Origin: Acidobacteriota bacterium
GTDB lineage: Bacteria > Acidobacteriota > Terriglobia > Acidiferrales > UBA7541
Direction of reading: 5' to 3'
DNA: 46,688 bases
NCBI GenBank assembly: GCA_003166795.1
Contig: PMUS01000012.1
Coordinates: forward strand, 41,009 to 87,696
In this document: positions 28,820 to 38,130 of the stretch, in pieces
How positions within the stretch are numbered: position 1 is the stretch's first letter
Layout of the letters: each line of letters starts with the position of its first letter
Made by a program: the position numbers and the translations under genes
The notes under the pieces: generated by a model
Databases searched by the model: none
Told to the model about the DNA's origin: nothing
The model's input: only the letters and a program-made list of their open reading frames with translations

Positions 28820-29698
28820 CTAGGGAAGCCTATAGGGTCGCCCGCGGTACATGCCTACGCGTTCAACGCTGCGAACGCGGATCAAATGCAGGCTGATATT
28901 ATCACTACCGTCTCGCTGGTTGGCAATATCCACCAACCGGCTTGCCGCCGTTGATAAGTCACCTCCGTGGCCGGCCAGTGCCGCCATTTCCGACGCTTCC
29001 ACTGAGCCATGTAGACCGTCGGAACAAAGCAACAGCACATCACCTTCGAACACCTGGTGTTCGTTGACTTCGACGTTGACGGCCAGTTCATTTCCCAGCG
29101 ACCGGCTAAGCATGTGTCGGGTTTCAGCCTCGGCTGCATCTTCTTTCGAGAGCAGTTTCAGTCGGACATGTTCGTTGGCGACGGTATGGTCGCGGGTGAG
29201 AACGTTCGGTTGCCCTCGGCGGATCAGATAACAGCGCGAATCGCCCACGTGGGCGACGGCGACGCGATCGTAGCGCAGGGCGCAGGCCACAATTGTGGTC
29301 GCCATGGCGATGCCGCCGGACTTGGCCGCATGACCGGCATCAATCACGCGCGTGTTTGCGGTCCGCACCAGGCGCGTTAGCAGGGAAGCGTGCGGCTCGC
29401 CTGGCGTCGATTCGCGAAAACCGGTCAGCACGCTTTCAATCGCCGTATGCGACGCCACTTCTCCAAGATCGTGCCCGCCGACTCCATCTGCTAGGGCAAA
29501 CAGCCAGCCGCGCGCGCGTGCGTCCTCCGTCGCGGCGGGCGCCGCGTGCCCGAGGCAATCCTCATTCCCCTGGCGAACTCGCCCGACGTCAGAAAGCTCC
29601 GCGAACTCGACATCCATAGAATCGTTTTGGGCCGGGCGATACGCCGGGGCATTACCGCCGACACCTGCCGCCGCTGCCGCTTGAAGACCTCTGTACAT
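28820..29698 (-). CDS. PP2C-family protein phosphatase
   Basis: 292 residues from ATG 29698; ATG 29617 (MDVEFAELSDVGRV) is an alternative that removes a low-complexity leader. Neither has a convincing SD. The metal-dependent phosphatase motifs are in order: GNEDCLG (44-50), ADGVGGHDLGE (D71), AHVGDSRCYLIRRG, CSDGLHG (D227) and GSDNIS (D266). It should remove phosphate from Ser/Thr residues set by the adjacent kinase. Its TAG at 28822-28820 is in the same frame as the kinase, with no intervening stop. It follows a strong terminator of the upstream permease gene, so it probably has its own promoter. Confidence 0.92.
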   Translation of the reverse strand: MYRGLQAAAAAGVGGNAPAYRPAQNDSMDVEFAELSDVGRVRQGNEDCLGHAAPAATEDARARGWLFALADGVGGHDLGEVASHTAIESVLTGFRESTPGEPHASLLTRLVRTANTRVIDAGHAAKSGGIAMATTIVACALRYDRVAVAHVGDSRCYLIRRGQPNVLTRDHTVANEHVRLKLLSKEDAAEAETRHMLSRSLGNELAVNVEVNEHQVFEGDVLLLCSDGLHGSVEASEMAALAGHGGDLSTAASRLVDIANQRDGSDNISLHLIRVRSVERVGMYRGRPYRLP

Positions 29699-29717
29699 TA
29701 GACCCCATACCTACTCG

Positions 29718-29750
29718 AAAAAAAAACAGGGCGGGCTTGCGCCCGCCCTG
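29718..29750 (-). terminator. Rho-independent terminator of the amino-acid permease
   Basis: Minus-strand stem cagggcgggc-gcaa-gcccgccctg (29750-29727) followed by nine T residues (29726-29718). It lies 24 bp after the permease stop. Confidence 0.92.
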
Positions 29751-29773
29751 CGTGTGGAACGGTTTAGGCTGGA

Positions 29774-31567
29774 TCAGGCACGGGTTGTGACCAGTGTCGT
29801 CTTCCCCTGTTTCTTGCTGTTGAGCATGAAATAGATGCCGCCGTAAATGCCCCAGACTGCTGCTATGCCCAAGGCAAAAAACGGCTCCATCTTTGTGCCG
29901 TAACCCATGAACGGCAGCACGATGTAGGCTGCCATGCAGATAAGGTTCGCGGCTATGCCGAAAATTGGGATCAGCATGTGCTTGATAAAGCTGAAGTTCG
30001 GGTGCCCGCTGTAGCAAAAGATGCAGGTTACGCAGCTCAGCATGTAGAGCACGAACGTCCCGAAGTTGGAAGCCAGGGTGATGGTGAGCAAGCTATTAGG
30101 GAATTTAGCCATCGTGTCGTGGGACACATACCCAAAGCTTGACCAGAACCCGTGTGGCAGAGCCGCAATCGTCGCGTCGGACATCGCGGTACCATCGCCG
30201 AACAGCATTAGCAGCGCAATGACACCCGTGATTGCCGCAATTATCGCGAGCGCCCAGATAGCCCGGTGGGGGCTCAGGTTCTTGTCGTGCAGAAGGCCAA
30301 AGTTTTCCGGCACCTCGTTGTCCTTGCCCATGGCGTAGGTGACGCGCGCCCCGGTGTTGATGCAGGACAACGTGGTCCCGATCAGCGCCAGGAACACCGT
30401 GACTGCTTCGATCAACATGAAGGTGCGGCCGTGGCCCGCGCCGAATAGAGAGTCGCCCACCATCACCATCAAATCGCCGATGGGCGCAGCCGAGGCGCCA
30501 GCGCTCTGCATACTGTAGCCGTTACTTAAGACATAGTTTGTGGCGAAGTACTCGAACAGATAGCAGAACGCCCCCTGAACGAGCAGCGACGTGATAACGG
30601 CGATAGGCACGTCCCGCTTGGCGTTTCTGGCCTCGCCGCCCATCGCCGTAACCGATTCGAATCCGACCAGGATCAGGATGGCGACAGTGGCTTGTACGAA
30701 CATCCAGTTGAAATTGTGCAGTGCGATTACTGATTTGGCGCTCGGATGGGCCAGGAAGTTCCCACTCGAATCATTCATGGTGTAGTCAACGTGGAAGGGC
30801 ACAGGTTTTCCAGCCGCATCCACCTTGCAAACGGGATTCATGTTCGCATCGCGCGTGATCACGTCGGTAGCCGTGCCAGCGACCATCTGGCTCGTCGTGG
30901 CGAACTCGCAATCGAAGGACGCGTTGGTCGTCGAGTCCCACTGGCGGGCGACGCTGCCGGGAGGGTGGCTCATCCGGTAGCTGATCGCCATTACTGAGAA
31001 CACGATCAGCGCAGAGATTTGAATCACGTTGATGGCGATGCTCACAGCCGTGGAGCCGTTTACGCCGCGATGAGCGATGTAGGCCACGCCGAATGAGAAC
31101 ACGATCGCAACAGCCATCATGAACATCGGGCCCGGGTTCGTGGCGCTCATGAAACTCGGCCAAAGTGTGCCGGTGATGTAGCCGCAGAATACTCCGGTGA
31201 CGGCGACCATCACACCCGGATAGATCCAGTAGTAAAGGTGGGAGCCCCAGCCGACAATAAATTTCATAAGGCGGGCGTACTTCCAAGCCTTGTCATGATT
31301 CAGAAACGCTTGCTCGGCAAAATAATAAGAACTGCCGGTCCCGGGATACAGCTTTGCCATTTCCGCGTAACAGACCGCGGTGGCAAGACAAAGCAACAGC
31401 GCGAACACGATGCCGATCCACATAGACGGCGTCGTGGCGCCTTCGGTCGCCTGAGGTGCGAAGGTGAGCCAAAGGAAAGCGCCGGGCGCGATCAACGCCA
31501 TCGCGTTCATCGTCAACCCGGTCAAGCCTAACGTTGCTTGCATTTCTCCAGTAGTCTTCTCGGCCAT
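29774..31567 (-). CDS. APC-superfamily amino-acid permease
   Basis: 597 residues with about 12 to 13 hydrophobic helices. The APC N-terminus is clear: LGLTGLTMNAMALIAPGAF, then CYAEMAKLYPGTGSSYYF. A conserved VGFESVTAMGGEARNAKRDVP-type segment follows near 300-320. It should import amino acids or polyamines with protons or by exchange. Unusual is a hydrophilic insertion of about 85 residues (199-285) containing C220 and C247, likely an extracytoplasmic loop. SD AGAGGAGAG precedes ATG 31567, and a strong terminator follows. The PP2C and kinase genes come next on the strand. Confidence 0.88.
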   Translation of the reverse strand: MAEKTTGEMQATLGLTGLTMNAMALIAPGAFLWLTFAPQATEGATTPSMWIGIVFALLLCLATAVCYAEMAKLYPGTGSSYYFAEQAFLNHDKAWKYARLMKFIVGWGSHLYYWIYPGVMVAVTGVFCGYITGTLWPSFMSATNPGPMFMMAVAIVFSFGVAYIAHRGVNGSTAVSIAINVIQISALIVFSVMAISYRMSHPPGSVARQWDSTTNASFDCEFATTSQMVAGTATDVITRDANMNPVCKVDAAGKPVPFHVDYTMNDSSGNFLAHPSAKSVIALHNFNWMFVQATVAILILVGFESVTAMGGEARNAKRDVPIAVITSLLVQGAFCYLFEYFATNYVLSNGYSMQSAGASAAPIGDLMVMVGDSLFGAGHGRTFMLIEAVTVFLALIGTTLSCINTGARVTYAMGKDNEVPENFGLLHDKNLSPHRAIWALAIIAAITGVIALLMLFGDGTAMSDATIAALPHGFWSSFGYVSHDTMAKFPNSLLTITLASNFGTFVLYMLSCVTCIFCYSGHPNFSFIKHMLIPIFGIAANLICMAAYIVLPFMGYGTKMEPFFALGIAAVWGIYGGIYFMLNSKKQGKTTLVTTRA

Positions 31568-31978
31568 TAGGTACTCTCCTCTTGGAAAGTAAGAACCTGA
31601 GGGCCGGACACTATACGGAAGTATTGGTTACGTAAAATGCAACGTTTCGATGGAGGGGATAGATGTTTCAAATGACCGTGGAAGGACCATAAGGTGCGCC
31701 GAATCAGTGCACTACGAGGGGATCGGCACGAGTTTTGCGGCACGTTCTGGAGCCGCGAGTTGCCTTCTTGTCAGCATATGTGAAATTTTGAAATCATTTT
31801 GGAGACACAGATCATTTTCATATTTCTCCGATAAGACACGTCGGATCATCGCGATGGATGCGTAGAGATCGGGACGGCGCGCGATTGCGGAGGCTCGCGA
31901 TCGGGGCGATTCCCTTGCATCAGTAGACTTGCCTGTTAGTATGTTTGGATGACTTTTGCTCGCTGACCCTACTAGGAA
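31568..31978. other. 411-bp divergent intergenic region, permease / hisS
   Basis: No credible gene. The minus-strand frame through it lacks a domain and overlaps the hisS start. It is locally AT-rich near 31780-31835. It holds a TATAGT -10-like box for the permease (minus strand, 31615-31610; start near 31603) and the hisS promoter at 31915-31942. Confidence 0.5.
31915..31942 (+). promoter_or_regulatory. Predicted promoter of the hisS operon
   Basis: TTGCAT (31915-31920), 16 bp, TAGTAT (31937-31942). A start near 31949 leaves a leader of about 30 nt before hisS. Confidence 0.5.
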
Positions 31979-33265
31979 ATGACTGAAAAACGGCAATTCA
32001 GGGCTATTAAAGGCACCCGCGATATCCTTCCGCCCGATTCCTCGCTCTGGAATTGGTTCGAGCGAGCGGCGCGCGAGGTCTTTGAATCTTACAATTTTCG
32101 GGAAATCCGGTTGCCAATTTTCGAAGAGACCGATTTATTCGCGAGGTCCATCGGTGCGGATACGGATGTCGTTGGGAAGGAGATGTACACCTTTGAAGAT
32201 CGGGATGAGTCGTCGATAAGCCTGCGGCCCGAAGCGACGGCCAGCGTGGTCCGCGCTTACATCGAGCACGGAATGCACACGCTGCCTGGCAACGTGAAGC
32301 TCTATTACATCGGGCCGATGTTCCGCCGCGAACGCCCGCAGAAGGGGCGCTATCGCCAGTTCTACCAGATCGGCGCGGAGGTACTGGGCCAGTCGGACGC
32401 GCCGGCAATTGATGCGGAAGTTCTGGAAATGCTGGTCGTGCTGTTCAAACGCGCGGGGCTTGCGTTGATCACTCTCTCCGTCAATTCCATCGGCTGCAAG
32501 CAATGCCGCCCGAAATATGTCGAGGTGCTGCGGCAGGAGCTGCTGAAAGTGAAGGACAAGCTGGGCGCGGACAGCCAGCGGCGAATCGAGACGAACCCGC
32601 TTCGCGTCCTCGATTCGAAGCTACCCGAGGAGCAGCCTATCATCGAAACACTGCCGCGGATCTCGGATCATTTGTGCGCCGCTTGCCGCCAGCATTTTTC
32701 GGAGTTGAAGGACGAACTGAATCTGCGCGGAATCGCCTATGAGGAAAACTGGCGGCTCGTGCGCGGCCTCGACTACTACACTCGGACCACTTTCGAGGTA
32801 ACGGCAGAGGGCCTTGGCTCGCAGAACGCGGTGTGCGGCGGCGGGCGTTACGACGGCTTGGTCGAACTTCTTGGCGGCCATCCGACGAAGGGAATTGGCT
32901 TTGCCATCGGCAGCGATCGCGCGATTTTGTCCATACAGGAGGGCGGCCAAGCGCCGAAAATGCCGGGCCTCGGAGTTTTTGTCGCGTGGATGAGCGCCGC
33001 AACTTATCCAGCGGCGGTTCGGATCGCGCGAAAGTTGCGCGAATGCGGCATTGCCGTCGAGCTGCCGCCCGAGGCCATGAAATTCAAGAAGTCTCTCGGG
33101 CTTGCGGATAAGCTCGGCGCACGCTATGCGCTGATTATCGGCGAAGACGAGGTGACATCCGGCACGTATACACTAAAGCGCCTCGCTGACGCCGAGCAGA
33201 AAAAGCTCAATGAGAATGACTTGTTGGAATATCTGGAATCTGAAAGAAGGGGCTCTGGTGCTTGA
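31979..33265 (+). CDS. hisS: Histidyl-tRNA synthetase
   Basis: 428 residues, class II synthetase charging tRNA-His in the cytosol. Motif 2 is [16 protein letters not shown] (115-130), the His-specific signature is [10 protein letters not shown] (261-270), and motif 3 lies in [13 protein letters not shown]. The insertion domain carries two Cys pairs, C173/C176 (GCKQC) and C233/C236 (CAAC), a zinc-type site also seen in many other bacterial HisRS. The anticodon-binding domain is at about 330-420. It is the first gene of a five-gene cluster, and its stop overlaps the aspS start by 8 bp. The SD (AGGA) is close to the ATG and weak. Confidence 0.97.
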   Translation: MTEKRQFRAIKGTRDILPPDSSLWNWFERAAREVFESYNFREIRLPIFEETDLFARSIGADTDVVGKEMYTFEDRDESSISLRPEATASVVRAYIEHGMHTLPGNVKLYYIGPMFRRERPQKGRYRQFYQIGAEVLGQSDAPAIDAEVLEMLVVLFKRAGLALITLSVNSIGCKQCRPKYVEVLRQELLKVKDKLGADSQRRIETNPLRVLDSKLPEEQPIIETLPRISDHLCAACRQHFSELKDELNLRGIAYEENWRLVRGLDYYTRTTFEVTAEGLGSQNAVCGGGRYDGLVELLGGHPTKGIGFAIGSDRAILSIQEGGQAPKMPGLGVFVAWMSAATYPAAVRIARKLRECGIAVELPPEAMKFKKSLGLADKLGARYALIIGEDEVTSGTYTLKRLADAEQKKLNENDLLEYLESERRGSGA

Positions 33266-35036
33266 TACGCTCGGAAATTTGAAACGCACAAAATATTGCG
33301 GCGAGCTGCGCGCGGCGGATGCCGATACCGACGTCGTCCTGATGGGCTGGGTCCACCGGCGGCGCGACCTAGGGCAGCTGATTTTCATTGATCTGCGCGA
33401 CCGCGCCGGAATCGCACAAATCGTCTTCAACCAGGAGCAGAATCCGGAGGCTCACGCCAAGGCCGAAGACTTGCGCTCGGAGTTCGTTGTGGCCGTCGAG
33501 GGCCGCGTGATTCGCCGGCAGAAATCGAATCCCGAGATCGCGACAGGCGAAGTGGAAGTGGTCGCCACGCGGCTGCTCATTTTGAACACGTCGAAAACAC
33601 CGCCATTCCAGATCGAGGACGACGTGACCGCGAACGAGGAAACGCGGCTGCGCTACCGTTATCTCGATCTTCGCCGGCCGCGCTTGCATGGCAATATCGA
33701 ATTGCGGCACCGCGTTGTCTTCGAGATTCGGAAATCGCTCGACGAACAGGGTTTTTTCGAGATTGAGACGCCGTTGCTCACGCGATCAACTCCGGAAGGA
33801 GCCCGCGACTGCCTTGTGCCGAGCCGCATTCATCACGGGCAGTTCTACGCGCTGCCGCAATCGCCGCAGATCTTCAAGCAGATCCTGATGATTTCCGGCA
33901 TGGACCGCTATTTTCAGATATGCAAGTGCATCCGCGACGAAGACTTTCGCGCCGATCGTCAGCTTGAATTCACGCAGCTGGACCTGGAGATGTCGTTTCC
34001 GCGTCAGCAGGACGTGTTCGATGCGATCGAGCGAGTGATGGAGCGCGTCTGCGCGCTCGCCGGCATAAAAGTGCAGCGGCCTTTTCGCCACATGGAGTAC
34101 AAGGAGGCGCTGCGTCGGTACGGCTCGGACAAGCCCGACCTACGCTTCGGCATGGAGCTGCATAACGTGACGCAATTCTTCGAGCCGGCACGCGGCGTGC
34201 TGCATTTTGAAGGCAACGTACAGGCGATGGTCGCGCCGGGAGCGGCTGGCTGGTCGCGCAAGCAGCTCGATGAACTTGCCGAATTCGCGAAGGCGGCCGG
34301 TGCGCGCGGCGTTTACACGGTGAAAGTGACGGCTGAGGGAACTTCGTCGCCCCTTGAAAAGAATCTCGGCATGGACGGACTGAAGAAACTGGCCGCCGCC
34401 GTTGGTGCAAAGCCGGGCGATCTGATCGTCGCCGCGGCAGCCCGGGAGCAAATCCAGCACAACGATACTTCCTTGAACGTAGTCGGGCAGATTCGGCTGC
34501 ATCTTGGCGACAAACTGAATTTGATCGACCGCACCAAATGGGAGTTTCTCTGGATCACGGGATTCGCCTTGTTCGAATGGAGCGAGCGCGACAAGCGTTG
34601 GGTGAGCGCGCAGCATCCGTTTACCGGGATATTCGAGGAGGATATCGAAAAGCTCGAGACAGCGCCGTGGGAATGCCGCTCCAAGGGCTACGATATTGTG
34701 TTGAACGGCAACGAACTTGGCTCGGGCAGCATTCGGATCCACCGGCAAGACGTGCAGGCGCGCATGTTCAAGGCGCTGGGTTTGACTGACGAGCAGGCGA
34801 AGCACCGCTTCGGGTTTTTTCTCGATGCGCTGACCTACGGCACTCCCCCGCACGGCGGCATTGCGCTTGGCATTGACCGCATCGTGATGCTCCTGGCCGG
34901 CGAAAAATCGCTGCGGGACGTGATCGCATTCCCGAAGACAACCAAGGCGCAAGATTTGATGTCGGAGGCGCCCTCAACCGTTGATGAGGATCAGCTCGAC
35001 GAGTTGGGAATCGCCATTAAAAAGGAAGCCGAGTAG
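33258..35036 (+). CDS. aspS: Aspartyl-tRNA synthetase
   Basis: 592 residues from GTG 33258 (AAGGGG 7 nt upstream), overlapping the hisS stop, so translation is coupled. Bacterial type: an OB-fold anticodon domain ([20 protein letters not shown], about 30-49) is followed by the class II core. The core shows [14 protein letters not shown], the flipping-loop region [12 protein letters not shown], motif 2 [15 protein letters not shown] and motif 3 [17 protein letters not shown] insertion domain lies at about 300-400. At the position where non-discriminating enzymes often have His after RRRD, this one has Leu. That resembles tRNA-Asp-specific enzymes, but this point is from memory. mutL follows after 3 nt. 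Confidence 0.97.
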   Translation: MLDTLGNLKRTKYCGELRAADADTDVVLMGWVHRRRDLGQLIFIDLRDRAGIAQIVFNQEQNPEAHAKAEDLRSEFVVAVEGRVIRRQKSNPEIATGEVEVVATRLLILNTSKTPPFQIEDDVTANEETRLRYRYLDLRRPRLHGNIELRHRVVFEIRKSLDEQGFFEIETPLLTRSTPEGARDCLVPSRIHHGQFYALPQSPQIFKQILMISGMDRYFQICKCIRDEDFRADRQLEFTQLDLEMSFPRQQDVFDAIERVMERVCALAGIKVQRPFRHMEYKEALRRYGSDKPDLRFGMELHNVTQFFEPARGVLHFEGNVQAMVAPGAAGWSRKQLDELAEFAKAAGARGVYTVKVTAEGTSSPLEKNLGMDGLKKLAAAVGAKPGDLIVAAAAREQIQHNDTSLNVVGQIRLHLGDKLNLIDRTKWEFLWITGFALFEWSERDKRWVSAQHPFTGIFEEDIEKLETAPWECRSKGYDIVLNGNELGSGSIRIHRQDVQARMFKALGLTDEQAKHRFGFFLDALTYGTPPHGGIALGIDRIVMLLAGEKSLRDVIAFPKTTKAQDLMSEAPSTVDEDQLDELGIAIKKEAE

Positions 35037-35039
35037 CTG

Positions 35040-37010
35040 ATGTCGCGGATACGCATACTGGCGGAGAACGTCGCGAACAAGATTGCGGCGGGCGAGGTGG
35101 TCGAGCGGCCCGCGTCGGTGGTGAAGGAGCTGCTCGAAAACGCGCTCGATTCGGGCGCGCGCTCGATTCGGATCGAGGTCGAATCGGGCGGCAAGCGGAT
35201 GATCCGCGTGATTGACGACGGCAGCGGAATGAACCACGACGACGCGCTGCTCGCTTTCGAGCGACATGCGACGTCGAAACTGCGCACGGCGGACGATCTG
35301 CTTTCGATTGCGACGCTGGGATTTCGCGGCGAGGCTTTGCCCACCATTGCGGCGATCTCGCGGCTGCTCCTTGAAACGCGCACTCCGGAGGAAGAGCAGG
35401 GAACTCGCATCGAGTTCGCGGGCGGAAAGCTTATCAGTGTGAAGCCCGCCGGTATTCCGGCGGGGACTTCGATCAGCGTTGCGGATATTTTCTATTGCGT
35501 GCCCGCTCGGCGAAAATTCCTGAAATCCGAGACGACCGAGCTAGGCCACATCGCCTCGCTGGTCACGCACTACGCGCTCGCCCATCCTGAGACGCATTTT
35601 CTGCTCAAGACACCGTCGCAGTTGATTCTCGACTGCGCGCCGGTGGAGAAACTTTCCGAGCGCGTCTACCAGCTTTTCGGTCGGCAGGCGCTCGAGGAAT
35701 TAATGGAGATTCCGCCGAACGAGGGCCCGGTGCGGTCCGCGATCACCGAGCCTCAGCTCGAGGCGGACGAACAGGCGGCGACGCTGCGAATCAGCGGGTT
35801 TGCCTCGCGCCCCGAGGTGCAGCGCTCAAATCGCAATGGAATCTACATTTTTGTGAACCGGCGGCTCGTGCGCGACCGCCTGCTGCTCCACGCGATTCAT
35901 GAGGCCTACCGTAACGTTACGCCACCGGGAGTTTTTCCGGTGGTGCTGCTGTTTCTCGATCTGCCGTATCAGGAAGTGGACGTGAACGTGCATCCGGCGA
36001 AAATCGAGGTGCGCTTCCGCCATCCGCAGTTCGTCCACGATTTCACGCGCGATGCGCTGCGCCACGCGCTTTCAATCGCGCGGCCGATCCCCGGCTTTCC
36101 GGTGGCGCGCGCAGCCGCCGCGGGCGCGGCATCTGGGACCGCAGCTTCAGCGGCTGGCGGCGCGCCTGCAGGTTATTCGGCGGCCGGGGCGGTGGCTCTG
36201 CCGCCGGGGCCGCCACGCGCTGAAATTCCCATGTCGCTAGCGTCAAGCGCGGGCACAGCTGAAGCGTTTGAATTGAGCGGCGGGCCCGACCGGCCATTTG
36301 CTCAGCGGCTCGGATTTGATTCGAATGCCGCGATGAATTTTCCTTTGCCTGTGCCGGAGGCTTCGGCGGAAACGATTGCATCCGCGGCCGGCAGCGACCA
36401 CGGCACAGGCGCGCTTCCCAGCCCCGAAGAGATCGCGGACTTGAAGCCGCTCGGTCAGGTGAACGCGAGCTTTATCATCGCGGTGAATGGCGAGGGCTTG
36501 TGGATTATTGACCAGCACGTGGCGCACGAACGCGTGCTTTTCGAGCAGCACCTGCGGGCGCGACGCGAGGGCGAGCTGGGCGGGCAGCGAATGCTGCTCC
36601 CCGTGATCGTTGAGCTGAGCCCGCGGCAACTGGTGACATTCGATCAGATCAGCGAAGAGCTGGGCGCCAATGGATTTGAAGCCGAGCTGATGGGCGCGCG
36701 GAGCGTGGCGATTCAGGCCGCGCCGGCCGGCATTGCAGGCGGCGACGCCGAAAAGCTGCTCTTTGAGATACTCGACGGAATTGCACGCGAGAACCAATCC
36801 ATCTCGATTGATTCCCTGCAATCGAAGATCGCGGCTTCGACTTCCTGCCACGCGGCCATCAAGGTGAACACGCCTCTCGACACCGCGAAAATGGAGTGGC
36901 TGCTCGGTGAACTCGCGAAAACCGAGTATCCGATGAGCTGCCCGCACGGCCGCCCGGTCGTGCTGCGCTATTCGGTGCGCGAAATCGAGCGCGCGTTCAA
37001 GCGGATTTGA
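35040..37010 (+). CDS. mutL: DNA mismatch repair protein MutL (endonuclease type)
   Basis: 656 residues. The N-terminal GHKL ATPase has NKIAAGEVVERPASVVKE with E30 and N34, DDGSGM, HATSKL and GFRGEAL. An Ala/Gly/Pro-rich linker spans about 340-470. The C-terminal dimer domain carries the endonuclease metal motif as DQHVAHERVLFE (491-502; the usual fourth-position Ala is Val), SCHAAIK (C603) and SCPHGRP (C634). It should therefore nick DNA itself, as in bacteria lacking MutH. It links MutS mismatch recognition to strand removal. It starts 3 nt after aspS, with AAGGAAG inside aspS as SD. The only oddity is the Ala-to-Val change. Confidence 0.96.
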   Translation: MSRIRILAENVANKIAAGEVVERPASVVKELLENALDSGARSIRIEVESGGKRMIRVIDDGSGMNHDDALLAFERHATSKLRTADDLLSIATLGFRGEALPTIAAISRLLLETRTPEEEQGTRIEFAGGKLISVKPAGIPAGTSISVADIFYCVPARRKFLKSETTELGHIASLVTHYALAHPETHFLLKTPSQLILDCAPVEKLSERVYQLFGRQALEELMEIPPNEGPVRSAITEPQLEADEQAATLRISGFASRPEVQRSNRNGIYIFVNRRLVRDRLLLHAIHEAYRNVTPPGVFPVVLLFLDLPYQEVDVNVHPAKIEVRFRHPQFVHDFTRDALRHALSIARPIPGFPVARAAAAGAASGTAASAAGGAPAGYSAAGAVALPPGPPRAEIPMSLASSAGTAEAFELSGGPDRPFAQRLGFDSNAAMNFPLPVPEASAETIASAAGSDHGTGALPSPEEIADLKPLGQVNASFIIAVNGEGLWIIDQHVAHERVLFEQHLRARREGELGGQRMLLPVIVELSPRQLVTFDQISEELGANGFEAELMGARSVAIQAAPAGIAGGDAEKLLFEILDGIARENQSISIDSLQSKIAASTSCHAAIKVNTPLDTAKMEWLLGELAKTEYPMSCPHGRPVVLRYSVREIERAFKRI

Positions 37011-37011
37011 C

Positions 37012-37290
37012 GTGGACAGGCTAGGCTTTTGGATCTTTGCGACTGGTATAGTCTTCGGATGGATCGGAATCCATTTCAATTCTAGGATGCGGGACGATGT
37101 GAAGCGTTTGGCACCCTCGCGGGCTGTTGGCCTGAGAAACCTATTCGACACGATCGACAATGGCCGAATATGGAGGGAGCACAAGCGTGTTTTTCCCAAG
37201 AGTCGAGTTAGGAATCGGGCGAAAGCCTTCTTCGTCGCCGCCCTGTTCTTGGTATTGGTAAGCTTTGTGCTCCTCGGCGTCAGAATATGA
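37012..37290 (+). CDS. Small two-helix membrane protein of unknown function
   Basis: 92 residues from GTG 37012, one base after the mutL stop. Its stop overlaps the cmk start as ATGA (37287-37290). Hydrophobic helices lie at residues 3-22 and 71-91. Between them is a basic, soluble stretch (MRDDVKRLAPSRAVGLRNLF) with many Arg/Lys, so the loop is probably cytosolic. No domain is recognised. The base composition is visibly lower in GC (around half) than in mutL and cmk. It may be a recent insertion or an orphan gene. The tight fit on both sides argues that it is translated. Confidence rests on context, not homology. Confidence 0.6.
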   Translation: MDRLGFWIFATGIVFGWIGIHFNSRMRDDVKRLAPSRAVGLRNLFDTIDNGRIWREHKRVFPKSRVRNRAKAFFVAALFLVLVSFVLLGVRI

Positions 37291-37982
37291 AAGGGTTGAT
37301 CATCGCGATTGACGGGCCGGTCGGTTCGGGGAAAAGCACGCTCGCGCGGCGCGTGGCAGCGTTGCTTGGGTACACCTACCTTGATACCGGCGCGATGTAC
37401 CGGTCCGTGGCGCTGAAGGCGCAGCGCCGCGGCTTGCCGCTCGATTCGGGCGACAAGCTGTCGGCGCTGGCGAGCGAGACTCGGATTGATTTGCGCCAGA
37501 TGGACGGCGCTGCTGATGGCACGCAGCAAGTTCTGCTGGATGGCGAAGACGTGACGGCGATGATTCGCACCTCTGAGGTGGCGCAAGCGGCTTCCAAAGT
37601 GGCGATGGTTCCCGGTGTGCGCAAAGTGCTGGTGGCCGAGCAGCGCCGCGCGGGCGAAAAGGGCGGCGTGGTGATGGAGGGCCGCGACATCGGCAGCGTC
37701 GTCTTCCCGGACGCGCAGCTGAAGATTTTTCTCACAGCGTCGCCCGAAATCCGGGCGGAGCGGCGCTGGCGCGAGCACCAGCAAAAGGGCGATGCGATCG
37801 ATCTCGCGCGCACGCTGGGGGAAGTTCACGAGCGCGACCAGCGCGACCGCGAACGCGCCTCCTCGCCGCTGGTCCGCGCGGAGGACGCGGTGGTAGTGGA
37901 CAGTACCGCCATGGAGTCCGAGGAAGTCGCGCGGCTGGTCGTGCTGCTGGCAAAAGAGCAGGGGGGTGGTCGAGCAACCTGA
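37287..37982 (+). CDS. cmk: Cytidylate kinase
   Basis: 231 residues. It phosphorylates CMP and dCMP with ATP in nucleotide salvage. The P-loop is GPVGSGKST (10-18). The substrate signature LDTGAMYRSVALKA (31-44) follows, then EGRDIGSVVFPDA, and the lid region with RRWREHQQKG. It starts inside the stop of the small membrane protein gene (ATGA), so it is translationally coupled. It ends the hisS cluster; repeat-filled DNA follows. Confidence 0.95.
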   Translation: MKGLIIAIDGPVGSGKSTLARRVAALLGYTYLDTGAMYRSVALKAQRRGLPLDSGDKLSALASETRIDLRQMDGAADGTQQVLLDGEDVTAMIRTSEVAQAASKVAMVPGVRKVLVAEQRRAGEKGGVVMEGRDIGSVVFPDAQLKIFLTASPEIRAERRWREHQQKGDAIDLARTLGEVHERDQRDRERASSPLVRAEDAVVVDSTAMESEEVARLVVLLAKEQGGGRAT

Positions 37983-38003
37983 GATTTGGCGCCGCGCCGG
38001 GAC

Positions 38004-38090
38004 TACTTGCTGCGATAAAGGCCGCGCATGGGAAGGCGCTCCGCGCCGTCCGGATTCTGTCGTGGCTGAAGCCACGACTCACCAGGCAGT
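38004..38090 (+). repeat. Compound palindromic repeat, copy B
   Basis: tacttgctgcgataaagg, small stem ggcgc-tcc-gcgcc, then perfect palindrome gtcgtggctgaagccacgac (38059-38078) and tcaccaggcag. It is the best-preserved match to copy A at 11321 and shares the perfect palindrome with copy C at 19412. Confidence 0.75.
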
Positions 38091-38130
38091 CCTGTAGCGG
38101 AGTTCGCTCGGCTTTACCCGCGAAGAATCC

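Noticed and set aside
28706-28822. Recoded amber codon for pyrrolysine in the PP2C-kinase frame
   Set aside because: PP2C ends with a natural-looking C-terminus at this TAG, and no pyl genes are in view. A start-codon problem is the simpler reading, though readthrough itself is not excluded.
31712-31996. 94-codon minus-strand frame overlapping the hisS start
   Set aside because: No SD or recognisable domain. It covers the hisS promoter and start.
36243-38075. 610-codon minus-strand frame across mutL, the small membrane gene and cmk
   Set aside because: It lies opposite three well-supported genes, is rich in His/Arg/Ala as expected for an antisense GC frame, and has no motifs.
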